Assembly: GCA_002843035.1 (NCBI GenBank)
Contig: PHEV01000015.1
Coordinates: 1-37,709, forward strand
Length of the DNA: 37,709 nucleotides
Direction: 5' to 3'
DNA from: Actinobacteria bacterium HGW-Actinobacteria-5
GTDB taxonomy: Bacteria; Actinomycetota; Actinomycetes; Propionibacteriales; Propionibacteriaceae
A model generated the notes under the pieces. It was not told the DNA's origin and searched no databases. It saw nothing but the letters and a program-made list of their open reading frames with translations. The position numbers and the translations under genes are program-made. Positions 1 to 7,344 of the stretch are shown piece by piece; within the stretch, counting starts at the first letter, position 1, and each line of letters starts with the position of its first letter.

Positions 1-1
1 A

Positions 2-82
2 GCTCTGGTCGCCGCCGCGAAGTCCGGCAAGCTCCCGCTCGCCGACGACGCCCACATGGGCTCCGCCTTCCGTCCCGGCTGA
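2..82 (+). CDS. C-terminal end of an unidentified protein (cut by window start)
   Basis: An open frame enters from the left edge and ends at TGA 80-82. The 26 visible residues (beginning ALVAAAKSGKLPLADD and ending FRPG) have actinobacterial codon use with G/C at nearly every third position. They are too few to identify a family. The gene is followed within 25 nt by the first intergenic repeat cluster, the usual position of these repeats relative to gene 3' ends in this window. Confidence 0.5.
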   Translation, partial: ALVAAAKSGKLPLADDAHMGSAFRPG

Positions 83-106
83 CCCGTAGACCTTGTGGGG
101 CAGCCC

Positions 107-393
107 GGGGACGGTTCCGTTTCCGTTCACGGGGACGGTTCCCTTCCCGTTCGGATGGTCCGTCCCCATTCCCGTTCACGGGGACGGTTCCCTTCCCGTT
201 CGGATGGTCCGTCCCCATTCCCGTTCACGGGGACGGTTCCCTTTCGATTCACCAGCCGTTGCCCTTGTCAGCGACTGAATGGGAAAGGAACCGTCCCCAA
301 GTCCCGCCCACTTTCGCCCGATCATGGGCGGAGAGTGAACGGGAAGGGAACCGTCCCCGAACCGGCAGCGTGAACGGGAAGGGAACCGTCCCC
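107..393. repeat. Repeat cluster 1: about nine copies of the 24-bp GGGGACGG...GTTCAC element
   Basis: Plus-oriented copies start at about 107, 131, 180 and 229, with divergent copies near 157 and 206 whose left half reads GGTCCGTCCCC. Minus-oriented copies end the cluster at 276-298, 335-358 and 370-393. Each full copy is GGACGG, an 8-nt centre (usually TTCCCTTC), then CCGTTC; the arms pair as six base pairs with one G-T wobble. The segment 151-208 is a near-exact duplicate unit: TTCGGATGGTCCGTCCCC occurs twice. The cluster fills the gap between the 3' ends of the truncated gene and pyc. Nothing else is seen in the 83-449 gap. Confidence 0.93.
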
Positions 394-449
394 GAACGCG
401 GACCCGAACGCGCCGACCGAGCTGGGACGACGTGAAGTGGACGGGGCGG

Positions 450-3400
450 TCAGGCGATCTCGACCAGGAGGTCGCCGCCCTCGACGGCCTGGGCGTGGCC
501 GATCGCCAGCCGCTTCACCGTCCCGGCTACCGGGCTGGTGATCGCCGCCTCCATCTTCATCGCCTCGATGGTGGCCACCTGCTGGCCGGCGCTGACCTGT
601 TCGCCCACCTCGACGATCAACGTGACCACGCCGGCGAACGGAGCCGGAACCTGGCCGGGCACCTTCGGGTTGGCCTGCTCGGCTGTCGCCACCGTGGAGG
701 TGACCGACTCGTCGCGGACCGAGATCACCCGCATCTGGCCGTTCACCGTGCAGATCACCTGGCGCATGCCGCGGTCGTCCGGGTCGCCGATGGCCGAGAT
801 GCCGAGCAGCAGCGACTTGCCCCGCTCGATCCGCACCTCGACCTCCTCGCCCTGCTTCACGCCGTGCAGGAACTCCTTGGTGGGCATCGCCGTCAGCCCC
901 GAGTAGGCCTCGAAGGACTCCTCGTAGTCGCGCAGCGGGCCGGGGAACAGCAGCCGGTTCAGCGTCCGGCGCGGGTTGGACTCCAGGTCGGCGGCCTGCT
1001 CCTCGGTCAGCTCGCTGACCACCGGCTTCGGCGTCCGTCCGGCCAGCGCCTTGGTGCGGAACGGCTCGGGCCACCCGCCGGGCGGGTCGCCGAGATCGCC
1101 GTTGAGGAAGCCGATCACCGAGTCGGGGATGTCGTACTTCTCCGGGTTCGCCTCGAAATCGGCCGGGTCCGCCTTGCGCCCGACCAGGGCCAGCGCCAGG
1201 TCTCCGACGACCTTGGACGACGGCGTCACCTTCACGATGTTGCCGAGGATCTTGTTCGCCGCGGCGTACATGTCCTCGATCGCCTCGAACCGGTTGCCCA
1301 GCCCGAGCGCGATCGCCTGCTGGCGAAGGTTCGACAGCTGGCCACCGGGGATCTCGTGGTGGTAGACGCGTCCGGTCGGCCCGGGCAGGCCGGACTCGAA
1401 CGGCGCGTAGAGCTTGCGGACGGCCTCCCAGTACGGCTCCAGCGCCTCCACCGCGTCCAGGCTCAGCCCGGTGTCGCGGTCGGTGTCCTCCAGCGCGGCC
1501 ACCAGCGCCGACATCGACACCTGCGAGGTCGTCCCGGCCATGGACGCCGCTGCGACGTCCACCGCGTCCACGCCGGCATCGATCGCGGCCAGCAGGGTGC
1601 CGAGCTGGCCACCGGCGGTGTCGTGGGTGTGCAGGTGGACGGGCAGGTCGAAGTTGCCACGCAATGCGGTGACCAGCTTCGCCGCGGCCGGCGCCCGAAG
1701 CAGGCCGGCCATGTCCTTGATCGCGAGGATGTGCGCGCCCGCCTCGACGAACTGCTCGGCCAGGTGCAGGTAGTAGTCGAGCGTGTACAGCGTCTCGGAC
1801 GGCGAGGTCATGTTGCCCGTGTAGCACAGCGCCGCCTCGGCGACGGCGTGGTCGGTCTCCAGCACCGCCTCGATCGCCGGACGGATCTGCTCCACGTTGT
1901 TGAGCGCGTCGAAGATCCGGAACACGTCCAGCCCGGATCGTGCGGCCTCGTGCACGAACGCCTTCGTGACCGCCAGCGGGTAGGGGGTGTAGCCGACGGT
2001 GTTACGGCCGCGCAGCAGCATCTGCATCGGGATGTTCGGCATCGCCGCGTGCAGCGCGTCCAGCCGGTCCCACGGGTCCTCCTTGAGGAACCGCAGCGCC
2101 ACGTCATAGGTCGCACCCCCCCACGCCTCCACGCTGAGCAGCTGCGGCAGCGTCCGGGCGATCACCGGCGCGACGTGCATCAGGTCGCGGGTGCGGACCC
2201 GGGTGGCCAGCAGCGACTGGTGCGCGTCCCGGAAGGTGGTGTCGGTCACTGCCACCGCGGTCTGCGCGCGCAACTCGGCCGCCCACTGCGCCGGCCCGAC
2301 CTCGAGCAGCCGTTGCCGCGAGCCGGACGGCGGCGGCACCGCCAGCGCGCCCTTCGGCAGCTGCGGCAGCTTCTCCTGCGGCCGGATCAGCGAGCGCGCC
2401 TCGCCGTTGGGCTTGTTCACGCTGACCTCGGCGAGGTAGGTGAGCAGCTTCGTGCCCCGGTCGGCGGGGATGTGGTAATGCAGCAGGTGCGGACGCTCGT
2501 CGATGAAGCTGGTGTTGGTGTGCCCGTCGAGGAAGTCGGGATCGGAGATCACCGCTTCGAGGAACGGGATGTTCGTCGAGACGCCGCGGACGCGGAACTC
2601 GCTCAGCGCCCGATAGGCCCGGCGGGCGGCCGAGTGCAGGTCGGAGCCGCGGCAGGTCAGCTTGACCAGCATCGAGTCGAAGTGGGCACCGACGGTGGCG
2701 CCGGCGAACACCACCCCGCCGTCGAGGCGGACGCCGGAGCCGCCGGGCGTGCGGTAGACCGAGATCGTGCCGGTGTCGGGACGGAAGCCGTTCTCCGGGT
2801 CCTCGGTGGTGATCCGGCACTGCAGGGCGGCGCCGCGGACGCTGATCGCGTCCTGGGTGAGACCCATCCCGACGAGCGTCTCGCCGGCCGCGATCCGGAT
2901 CTGGCTGCTGACCAGGTCGACGTTGGTGACCTCCTCGGTCACCGTGTGCTCGACCTGGATCCGGGGGTTCATCTCGATGAACACATAACGGCCGTCCTCG
3001 CCGACGAGGAATTCGACCGTGCCCGCGTTCACGTACCCGATCTGGCGGGCGAAGCGGACGGCGTCGGCGCAGATCTGGCGGCGAAGCCCGGGGTCGAGAT
3101 TCGGCGCCGGCGCGATCTCGACGACCTTCTGGTGGCGCCGCTGCACCGAGCAGTCCCGCTCGAACAGATGGATCACCTCGCCGGTGGCGTCGGCCAGCAC
3201 CTGCACCTCGATGTGCCGGGGGCGGATCACCGCCTGCTCCAGGTACATCCTCGAGTCACCGAAGGCCGACTCGGCCTCGCGCATCGCCTCGGCCAGTGCC
3301 GCAGGCAGCTTCTGGGGATCCTCGACCCGGCGCATGCCGCGTCCGCCGCCGCCGGAGACGGCCTTCACGAACAGCGGGAACCCGACCTCGTCCGACGCCG

Positions 3401-3836
3401 CGACCAGGGTGTCGACGTCCGCGCTCGGCTCGGAGCCGCGCAGCGTCGGCAGGCCGGCCTCACGGGCCGCCGCGATGGCGCGGGCCTTGTCGCCGGTGAG
3501 TTCGAGGACAGTGTGCGGCGGGCCGATGAAGGTGATCCCGGCGTCCTCGCAGGCCTGGGCGAGATCGGGGTTCTCCGACAGGAACCCGTAGCCGGGGTAG
3601 ATCGCGTCAGCGTCCGCGTGCCGGGCAGCCTCGATGATGCCGGCGATGTCCAGGTAGGCGCGGACGGGGTGGCCGTGCACCCCGATCTCGTAGGACTCGT
3701 CCGCCTTCAGCCGGTACTCGGCGTGCCGGTCCTCGTAGGGGAACACCGCGACGGTGCCCACCCCGAGTTCGGTGGCGGCGCGGAACGCCCGCACGGCGAT
3801 CTCGCCCCGGTTCGCGACCAGGATCTTCCGGAACAT
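450..3836 (-). CDS. pyc: Pyruvate carboxylase
   Basis: This biotin enzyme carboxylates pyruvate to oxaloacetate using ATP and bicarbonate, replenishing the TCA cycle. The 1128-residue product has the complete single-chain architecture. The biotin carboxylase part covers about 1-450, with VANRGEIAVRA at the N-terminus, the glycine loop SGGGGRGMR near 161-169 and EMNPRIQVEHT near 288-298. The carboxyltransferase part covers about 525-800, with TDTTFRDAHQS at 531-541, AIKDMA whose lysine (707) is the expected carboxylated metal ligand, and HLHTHDT. The C-terminal biotinyl domain has EAMKMEA with biotinyl lysine 1094. The ATG is preceded by GAGGAGG, and the length matches the family. No biotin ligase gene is in the window. 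Propionyl-CoA or acetyl-CoA carboxylase alpha chains are excluded by the fused carboxyltransferase. Confidence 0.97.
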   Translation of the reverse strand: MFRKILVANRGEIAVRAFRAATELGVGTVAVFPYEDRHAEYRLKADESYEIGVHGHPVRAYLDIAGIIEAARHADADAIYPGYGFLSENPDLAQACEDAGITFIGPPHTVLELTGDKARAIAAAREAGLPTLRGSEPSADVDTLVAASDEVGFPLFVKAVSGGGGRGMRRVEDPQKLPAALAEAMREAESAFGDSRMYLEQAVIRPRHIEVQVLADATGEVIHLFERDCSVQRRHQKVVEIAPAPNLDPGLRRQICADAVRFARQIGYVNAGTVEFLVGEDGRYVFIEMNPRIQVEHTVTEEVTNVDLVSSQIRIAAGETLVGMGLTQDAISVRGAALQCRITTEDPENGFRPDTGTISVYRTPGGSGVRLDGGVVFAGATVGAHFDSMLVKLTCRGSDLHSAARRAYRALSEFRVRGVSTNIPFLEAVISDPDFLDGHTNTSFIDERPHLLHYHIPADRGTKLLTYLAEVSVNKPNGEARSLIRPQEKLPQLPKGALAVPPPSGSRQRLLEVGPAQWAAELRAQTAVAVTDTTFRDAHQSLLATRVRTRDLMHVAPVIARTLPQLLSVEAWGGATYDVALRFLKEDPWDRLDALHAAMPNIPMQMLLRGRNTVGYTPYPLAVTKAFVHEAARSGLDVFRIFDALNNVEQIRPAIEAVLETDHAVAEAALCYTGNMTSPSETLYTLDYYLHLAEQFVEAGAHILAIKDMAGLLRAPAAAKLVTALRGNFDLPVHLHTHDTAGGQLGTLLAAIDAGVDAVDVAAASMAGTTSQVSMSALVAALEDTDRDTGLSLDAVEALEPYWEAVRKLYAPFESGLPGPTGRVYHHEIPGGQLSNLRQQAIALGLGNRFEAIEDMYAAANKILGNIVKVTPSSKVVGDLALALVGRKADPADFEANPEKYDIPDSVIGFLNGDLGDPPGGWPEPFRTKALAGRTPKPVVSELTEEQAADLESNPRRTLNRLLFPGPLRDYEESFEAYSGLTAMPTKEFLHGVKQGEEVEVRIERGKSLLLGISAIGDPDDRGMRQVICTVNGQMRVISVRDESVTSTVATAEQANPKVPGQVPAPFAGVVTLIVEVGEQVSAGQQVATIEAMKMEAAITSPVAGTVKRLAIGHAQAVEGGDLLVEIA

Positions 3837-3840
3837 CGGG

Positions 3841-3873
3841 CCTCCTCGGCGGTTCGGCGTCCGAATGACTCTA
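3841..3873 (-). promoter_or_regulatory. pyc ribosome binding site and candidate -10
   Basis: On the minus strand the sequence GAGGAGG lies about 5 nt before the pyc ATG, a near-perfect Shine-Dalgarno. A TAGAGT hexamer (plus-strand 3868-3873) lies about 32 nt upstream of the ATG and could be the -10 box. No convincing -35 was found, so the promoter part is tentative. Confidence 0.4.
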
Positions 3874-3917
3874 TTCGCTGCTGGTGCCCGACCGGCACCC
3901 CCGGTCCGCCGGGGAAC

Positions 3918-4065
3918 GAACGGGACCGGGGACGGACCCGCCGATCCAGGGGACGGTTCCCTTCCCGTTCACTCTCCACGACGGGCGGACCCGCCGACTC
4001 AGGGGACGGTTCCCTTCCCGTTCACTCCCCCTGCCGACTCAGGGGACGGTTCCATTCCCGTTCAC
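3918..4065. repeat. Repeat cluster 2: three full copies plus one degenerate copy
   Basis: Full plus-oriented copies lie at 3949-3972, 4002-4025 and 4042-4065, the last with CCATTCCC in place of CCCTTCCC. A degenerate minus copy (GAACGGGACCGGGGACGG) starts near 3918. Copies are separated by related spacers containing GCCGACTCA. The last copy overlaps the stop codon of the gene at 4062-5411. Confidence 0.92.
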
Positions 4066-5411
4066 TCCCCACGGTGGGCAGAACCGCTGCGCGCCCGGCG
4101 GATCGCCGTGTAGAACGGCAACCGGGCGAGTTGAGCCTCGCGCCGCGCCAGCTGGCGTTCGGCGGCCGTGGCGCGTGTTCGTTCGGCCCGGAGCTCGTCC
4201 CGCAGCCGCGTTGACGTCTCCACCTCGCGGTCGTACAGCCGAGCTGCAGTGAAGGCATTCAGTGCGAGTTCCCGCTCGTAGCGGCTGAACGCGCGGAAGG
4301 GACGCTCGCCGGGCGTGCCGGTGAGCGCGGCGCTGATCCGGGCGAGGTTGTCCAGGCTCAGCTGCCAGAATCCCTCACGAATGGACGCGAACTCCCGCCT
4401 GCGCGCAGCGAAGTCACCGAACCAGGCGTCCACCAGATCGAGGACGCGGCCCGGCCACTCATCCCCCCGCGGATCGACGGCAAGCTCGGGGTGCCCGATG
4501 TCGTCAGCGAACCAGCGCAGCTTGTCGCGCGCAGCAACAGAGATGATGCCGTTGCCCATGCCGAACGGGATCATCTGGCCGTGCCCGCGCATCCCGATGG
4601 TGAGCGGCAATCGCGCGTAGTAGGCGAGCCCGTCGTGGATGTCGCGCTCGATCCCCTCCAGAGGCACCAGCCGCGCGTCCACCCCGTGCTCGCGGAGGTG
4701 GTCATGGAAGCGGCGGTCACGGGGATGGTGGGAGATCACGTCGAGCGCGTACCCGCGTCCGGCCAGCTCCCGGGCGACATCGAGCAGGCCGGCGAAGACG
4801 CGGTCGCCGTCGTAGCCGGCCAACTCGTTGCGCTCCTCGAAGGTCACCTGGAAGCCGACGCGTCGCTCGGGCTCGAGGTCGGGGACGTGCAGGTCCGGCA
4901 CCAGGTAGGACGCGACCGTGGTCGGGCACGGCTGGAAGGTGAGCCGGTCCCGCAACTCGGGCCGCAGGTAGTCCCGGACGCGGGCGATCGAGGCATGGTT
5001 CCGCAGCCCGAAGAACGCCGCCTTCGCCACGGTCGCGTTCAGATGCTCGGCGAAGACGGGGTCGAAGTCCGGCTCTCCCTCGAACCGGTTGTAGCCGATC
5101 GCGAACACCACTAGGGGAACGGTGAGCGCCTCGAGGTCGGCGATCGAGATCTTCCACTGCCATCCCGACAGCTGGTTCTCATTCGTGCTGCGCAGCATCA
5201 GACCGCCACCACCCAGCACGACCGCGTCGTAGCCCTGGTTGACCTGCCGCACCCGGCCCGCGCCGACCTGGTGCCGGAGGTTGGCCGACCCCGTCACGAG
5301 GAACCGCTCGCGGTCGTCGTACCCGTCGAGCAGTAGCCGGACCAGCTCGAACAGGATGGCGTCGCCGTAGTTGCTGCGTGGTTTGAGGTCGAAGTGGAAC
5401 AGGTGCAGCAC
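4062..5411 (-). CDS. Polysaccharide pyruvyl transferase family protein
   Basis: The 449-residue product matches the CsaB/WcaK-like family, which transfers pyruvate from phosphoenolpyruvate to sugars of cell-wall or exopolysaccharides as a ketal. Support is the N-terminal SNYGDAILFELV (13-24), the Rossmann-type VLGGGGLM (65-72) and the family signature GMRGHGQMIPFGMGN (273-287). Residues about 395-430 are Arg/Glu-rich and probably a coiled coil, a C-terminal extension to the core fold. The GTG start has GGAGGAG 5-8 nt upstream. The TGA stop (4062-4064) lies inside a copy of the intergenic repeat, so the last codons before it may have been reshaped by repeat insertion. There is no glycosyltransferase neighbour, so the acceptor sugar is unknown. 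Confidence 0.8.
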   Translation of the reverse strand: MLHLFHFDLKPRSNYGDAILFELVRLLLDGYDDRERFLVTGSANLRHQVGAGRVRQVNQGYDAVVLGGGGLMLRSTNENQLSGWQWKISIADLEALTVPLVVFAIGYNRFEGEPDFDPVFAEHLNATVAKAAFFGLRNHASIARVRDYLRPELRDRLTFQPCPTTVASYLVPDLHVPDLEPERRVGFQVTFEERNELAGYDGDRVFAGLLDVARELAGRGYALDVISHHPRDRRFHDHLREHGVDARLVPLEGIERDIHDGLAYYARLPLTIGMRGHGQMIPFGMGNGIISVAARDKLRWFADDIGHPELAVDPRGDEWPGRVLDLVDAWFGDFAARRREFASIREGFWQLSLDNLARISAALTGTPGERPFRAFSRYERELALNAFTAARLYDREVETSTRLRDELRAERTRATAAERQLARREAQLARLPFYTAIRRARSGSAHRGE

Positions 5412-5487
5412 GGCGTCTCCTCCGTTCGGGTGCGCTCGCGCACATGCGGATTGTGGACGGGTCGTGTGAACCGCCGATGATCCCGGG

Positions 5488-5571
5488 GTGAACGGGAACG
5501 GGGACGGACCCGGTGAACGGGAAGGGAACCGTCCCCGTGAACGGAAAGGGGACGGTTCCCTTCCCGTTCAC
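5488..5571. repeat. Repeat cluster 3: four copies, partly fused head-to-head
   Basis: Minus-oriented copies lie at 5488-5508 (short form with a GGGGACGGA end) and 5513-5536. From 5537 a minus half-copy (GTGAACGGAAAGG) is fused directly to a full plus copy at 5548-5571, giving a larger inverted structure. The cluster lies immediately downstream of the patatin gene, whose TGA (5572-5574) abuts the last repeat base. Confidence 0.92.
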
Positions 5572-6453
5572 TCACCCCCAGACGGCCCCGACGTCGGCAA
5601 CACGGCGCCGGCCGAACGTGCGGCCTGCCTCCACACAGGCCGGGACGCGATCGACGGCGAGCACATCCAGGCCGATCGCGCGGCGACCGGCCGCGTCCGG
5701 GGTGAGCAGCACCACCGTGGCACCGGACGCCCGCAGCCGTGCAGCCTGCACCCCCGGACGCCGGTGCGCCCGCAACGCTCCGGTCAACGGCGCCAGCGCC
5801 ACAACCACGTCGGCCGCACCCGCCGCGTCGAGGTTCGCCGGGGAGCGCAACCCGCCGTCGAAGTACAGCCGCCCGCCGATCCGCACGGCCGGGAGGACTC
5901 CCGGCATCGCGCAACTCGCCGCCACCGCCAGGGCGAGGTCGACCGGCCGCCGGGCCCGGAAGAGCACCGGACGGCCGGTGGCCGCGTCGGTCACGACGAC
6001 CACGAGAGGCGCCGGCCAGCCCCGTCCCGCGAGATCGCCGGCCACGGCGTCCACCCAGCGTCCGGACGCCTCCGGCGTCCACTCGGCGGCGGCCCTGCGG
6101 CCCAACCGGACGACGGCCCGGCGCCGGTGCGGGTGCAGCTGCGCGGCCACCAACCGGATCGCCGCGGAGACCGGGACCGCACCCGGGACGTCCCCGCCCC
6201 CACCAGGTTGGCGCGCCGACTCGCCGGGATTCGACCGGAACGTGCGGTCGGACCCCAGGGCGTCCGCCACGTCCCGGATCGCCTCCCCGGCGGCGAGCCG
6301 CGCGGCCAGCAGCGCCCCCGCGGACGTACCCACGAGCAGATCGGCGTTCCAGGCCAGCCCGCCATCCGCGAGTCCGTCCAGCACCCCGACCTGCCAGGCC
6401 AGCCCGGTCAGGCCGCCACTGCCCAGCACCAGGGCCCGGCGCGACGTGTCCAC
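5572..6453 (-). CDS. Patatin-like phospholipase family protein
   Basis: This is a predicted serine acyl hydrolase of 293 residues. It shows the patatin oxyanion loop GSGGLTG (11-17), the nucleophile elbow GTSAG with Ser44, and the Asp of the Ser-Asp dyad in YFDGG (Asp199). Substrates of bacterial patatins are usually phospholipids or other acyl esters; the real substrate cannot be read from the sequence. The GTG start at 6453 puts the glycine loop at the usual distance from the N-terminus; the ribosome site is weak (GAGAG directly before the start). No signal peptide is visible, so a cytoplasmic or membrane-associated location is likely. It differs clearly from the second patatin at 16627-17586, so the two are not recent duplicates. 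Confidence 0.85.
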   Translation of the reverse strand: MDTSRRALVLGSGGLTGLAWQVGVLDGLADGGLAWNADLLVGTSAGALLAARLAAGEAIRDVADALGSDRTFRSNPGESARQPGGGGDVPGAVPVSAAIRLVAAQLHPHRRRAVVRLGRRAAAEWTPEASGRWVDAVAGDLAGRGWPAPLVVVVTDAATGRPVLFRARRPVDLALAVAASCAMPGVLPAVRIGGRLYFDGGLRSPANLDAAGAADVVVALAPLTGALRAHRRPGVQAARLRASGATVVLLTPDAAGRRAIGLDVLAVDRVPACVEAGRTFGRRRVADVGAVWG

Positions 6454-6612
6454 CTCTCGATTCTGCGGTATCGCCTCGCGCTCTCGCGCCTCTCACAGCC
6501 GACCACAGCTCAGGAGGAAGCCTTGCTCAGACGATTCTTCTCGGCCTCTCAGGCACTCGGCCAGCGCTCGGCGGCAGACTGGCCGGCAAGACACACTGGA
6601 GCGAGGATCTCG

Positions 6613-7248
6613 ATGGCGCGTCACCTCGTCGTCAGCGCAATTGCCTTGTGCGTGCTCTCAGCCTGTGCCTCGCCTGCGCAGTGGACGCCGGGCCCGATCG
6701 TCACCGAGAGCGCCACCACGGTCGCGACGACCCCCTCCGCGTCCCCCACGTCGTCCGGCACCGCAGCCACCCCGACCGCACCAGCGGTCCCCGACGCCAC
6801 CGGCGCCACGGACGTGAGCAGTTACGACTTCTCCGACTTCGCCAGCCCGTCCGGGCGGATCTGGTGCGGCCTGCGGTCCGACCTCGCGCTGTGCCACTTC
6901 CCCTACGGTATGAAGGGCAAGGTGCCGTCCTCGAACACCGTGTGCCCGGGCGAGGGACTGGACGTCACCGGCGTCTCCGTCCACGCCCAGGGCAAGGCGG
7001 AGTACTTCTGCAGCGGCGACCCGGAGGCGTTCCCGCAGACCAGCAGCGAGTCCGTCGCCTGGTGGAAGCCCGCCGGCTACCCGTCGGTGAAGTACAACGG
7101 CTTCACCCTCGCCGTCCTGCCGTACGGCAAGAAGATCGCCAACGGCTCCTACGTCTGCATCAGCGAGAAGGTCGGAGTGACCTGCGGCAACACCCAGACA
7201 GGAAGGGGCTTCAGGGTCGCCCTGGCGGGGGTGACCTTCATCGGGTGA
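6613..7248 (+). CDS. Secreted cysteine-rich lipoprotein of unknown function
   Basis: From the ATG at 6613 the 211-residue product has a short signal peptide (MARHLVVSAIALCVLSAC) ending in the lipobox LSAC, so Cys18 would be lipidated and the protein anchored outside the membrane. A Ser/Thr/Pro/Ala-rich linker (about 25-70) leads to a globular domain with six cysteines. Its pattern (PSGRIWCGL, LPYG, GVTCGNTQTGRGF) resembles a widespread actinobacterial secreted family whose members carry SPSGNI.C and GVTC.N motifs; no function is established for it as far as I know. Six cysteines suggest three disulfides. A TTG at 6523, in frame and behind a strong AGGAGG, is a competing start, but it would place 30 residues before the signal peptide, so the ATG is preferred. 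Confidence 0.75.
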   Translation: MARHLVVSAIALCVLSACASPAQWTPGPIVTESATTVATTPSASPTSSGTAATPTAPAVPDATGATDVSSYDFSDFASPSGRIWCGLRSDLALCHFPYGMKGKVPSSNTVCPGEGLDVTGVSVHAQGKAEYFCSGDPEAFPQTSSESVAWWKPAGYPSVKYNGFTLAVLPYGKKIANGSYVCISEKVGVTCGNTQTGRGFRVALAGVTFIG

Positions 7249-7254
7249 GCCCGC

Positions 7255-7281
7255 GTCGGCGCGCGGGGGGTCCGCGCCGAC
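7255..7281. terminator. Hairpin after the lipoprotein gene
   Basis: A perfect 9-bp stem GTCGGCGCG/CGCGCCGAC with a 9-nt G-rich loop starts 7 nt after the lipoprotein stop codon. There is no clear T-run, as is usual in actinobacterial terminators. Confidence 0.55.
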
Positions 7282-7332
7282 CCGGGTTCGCCCACCTCCG
7301 GTGACACCGCGGGAATGCCGGCGCCGCGTCGG

Positions 7333-7338
7333 TATCGT
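7333..7338 (+). promoter_or_regulatory. Leaderless-type -10 box TATCGT
   Basis: TATCGT lies exactly 6 nt before the ATG at 7345, with no Shine-Dalgarno between. Transcription would start at or next to the A of the start codon. The same spacing recurs at several other genes in this window and decides the start here over the upstream in-frame ATG at 7315. Confidence 0.55.
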
Positions 7339-7344
7339 GTCGCC

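Noticed and set aside
93-373. Short frames through the repeat clusters encoding runs of GTVPFPFT, DGSLPVH or EGNRPRE
   Set aside because: They are translations of the 24-bp repeat in different frames, occur in every cluster on both strands, and lack ribosome sites or codon bias.
432-4214. Very long frame on the plus strand opposite pyc (1260 codons)
   Set aside because: It is an antisense shadow caused by high GC at third positions of pyc; the product is Arg/His/Gly-rich with no domain, while the opposite strand encodes a complete pyruvate carboxylase.
7315-7344. ATG 7315 as start of the ATP-grasp/alpha-E gene
   Set aside because: No ribosome site, and it would cover the -10 box that sits 6 nt before the ATG at 7345.
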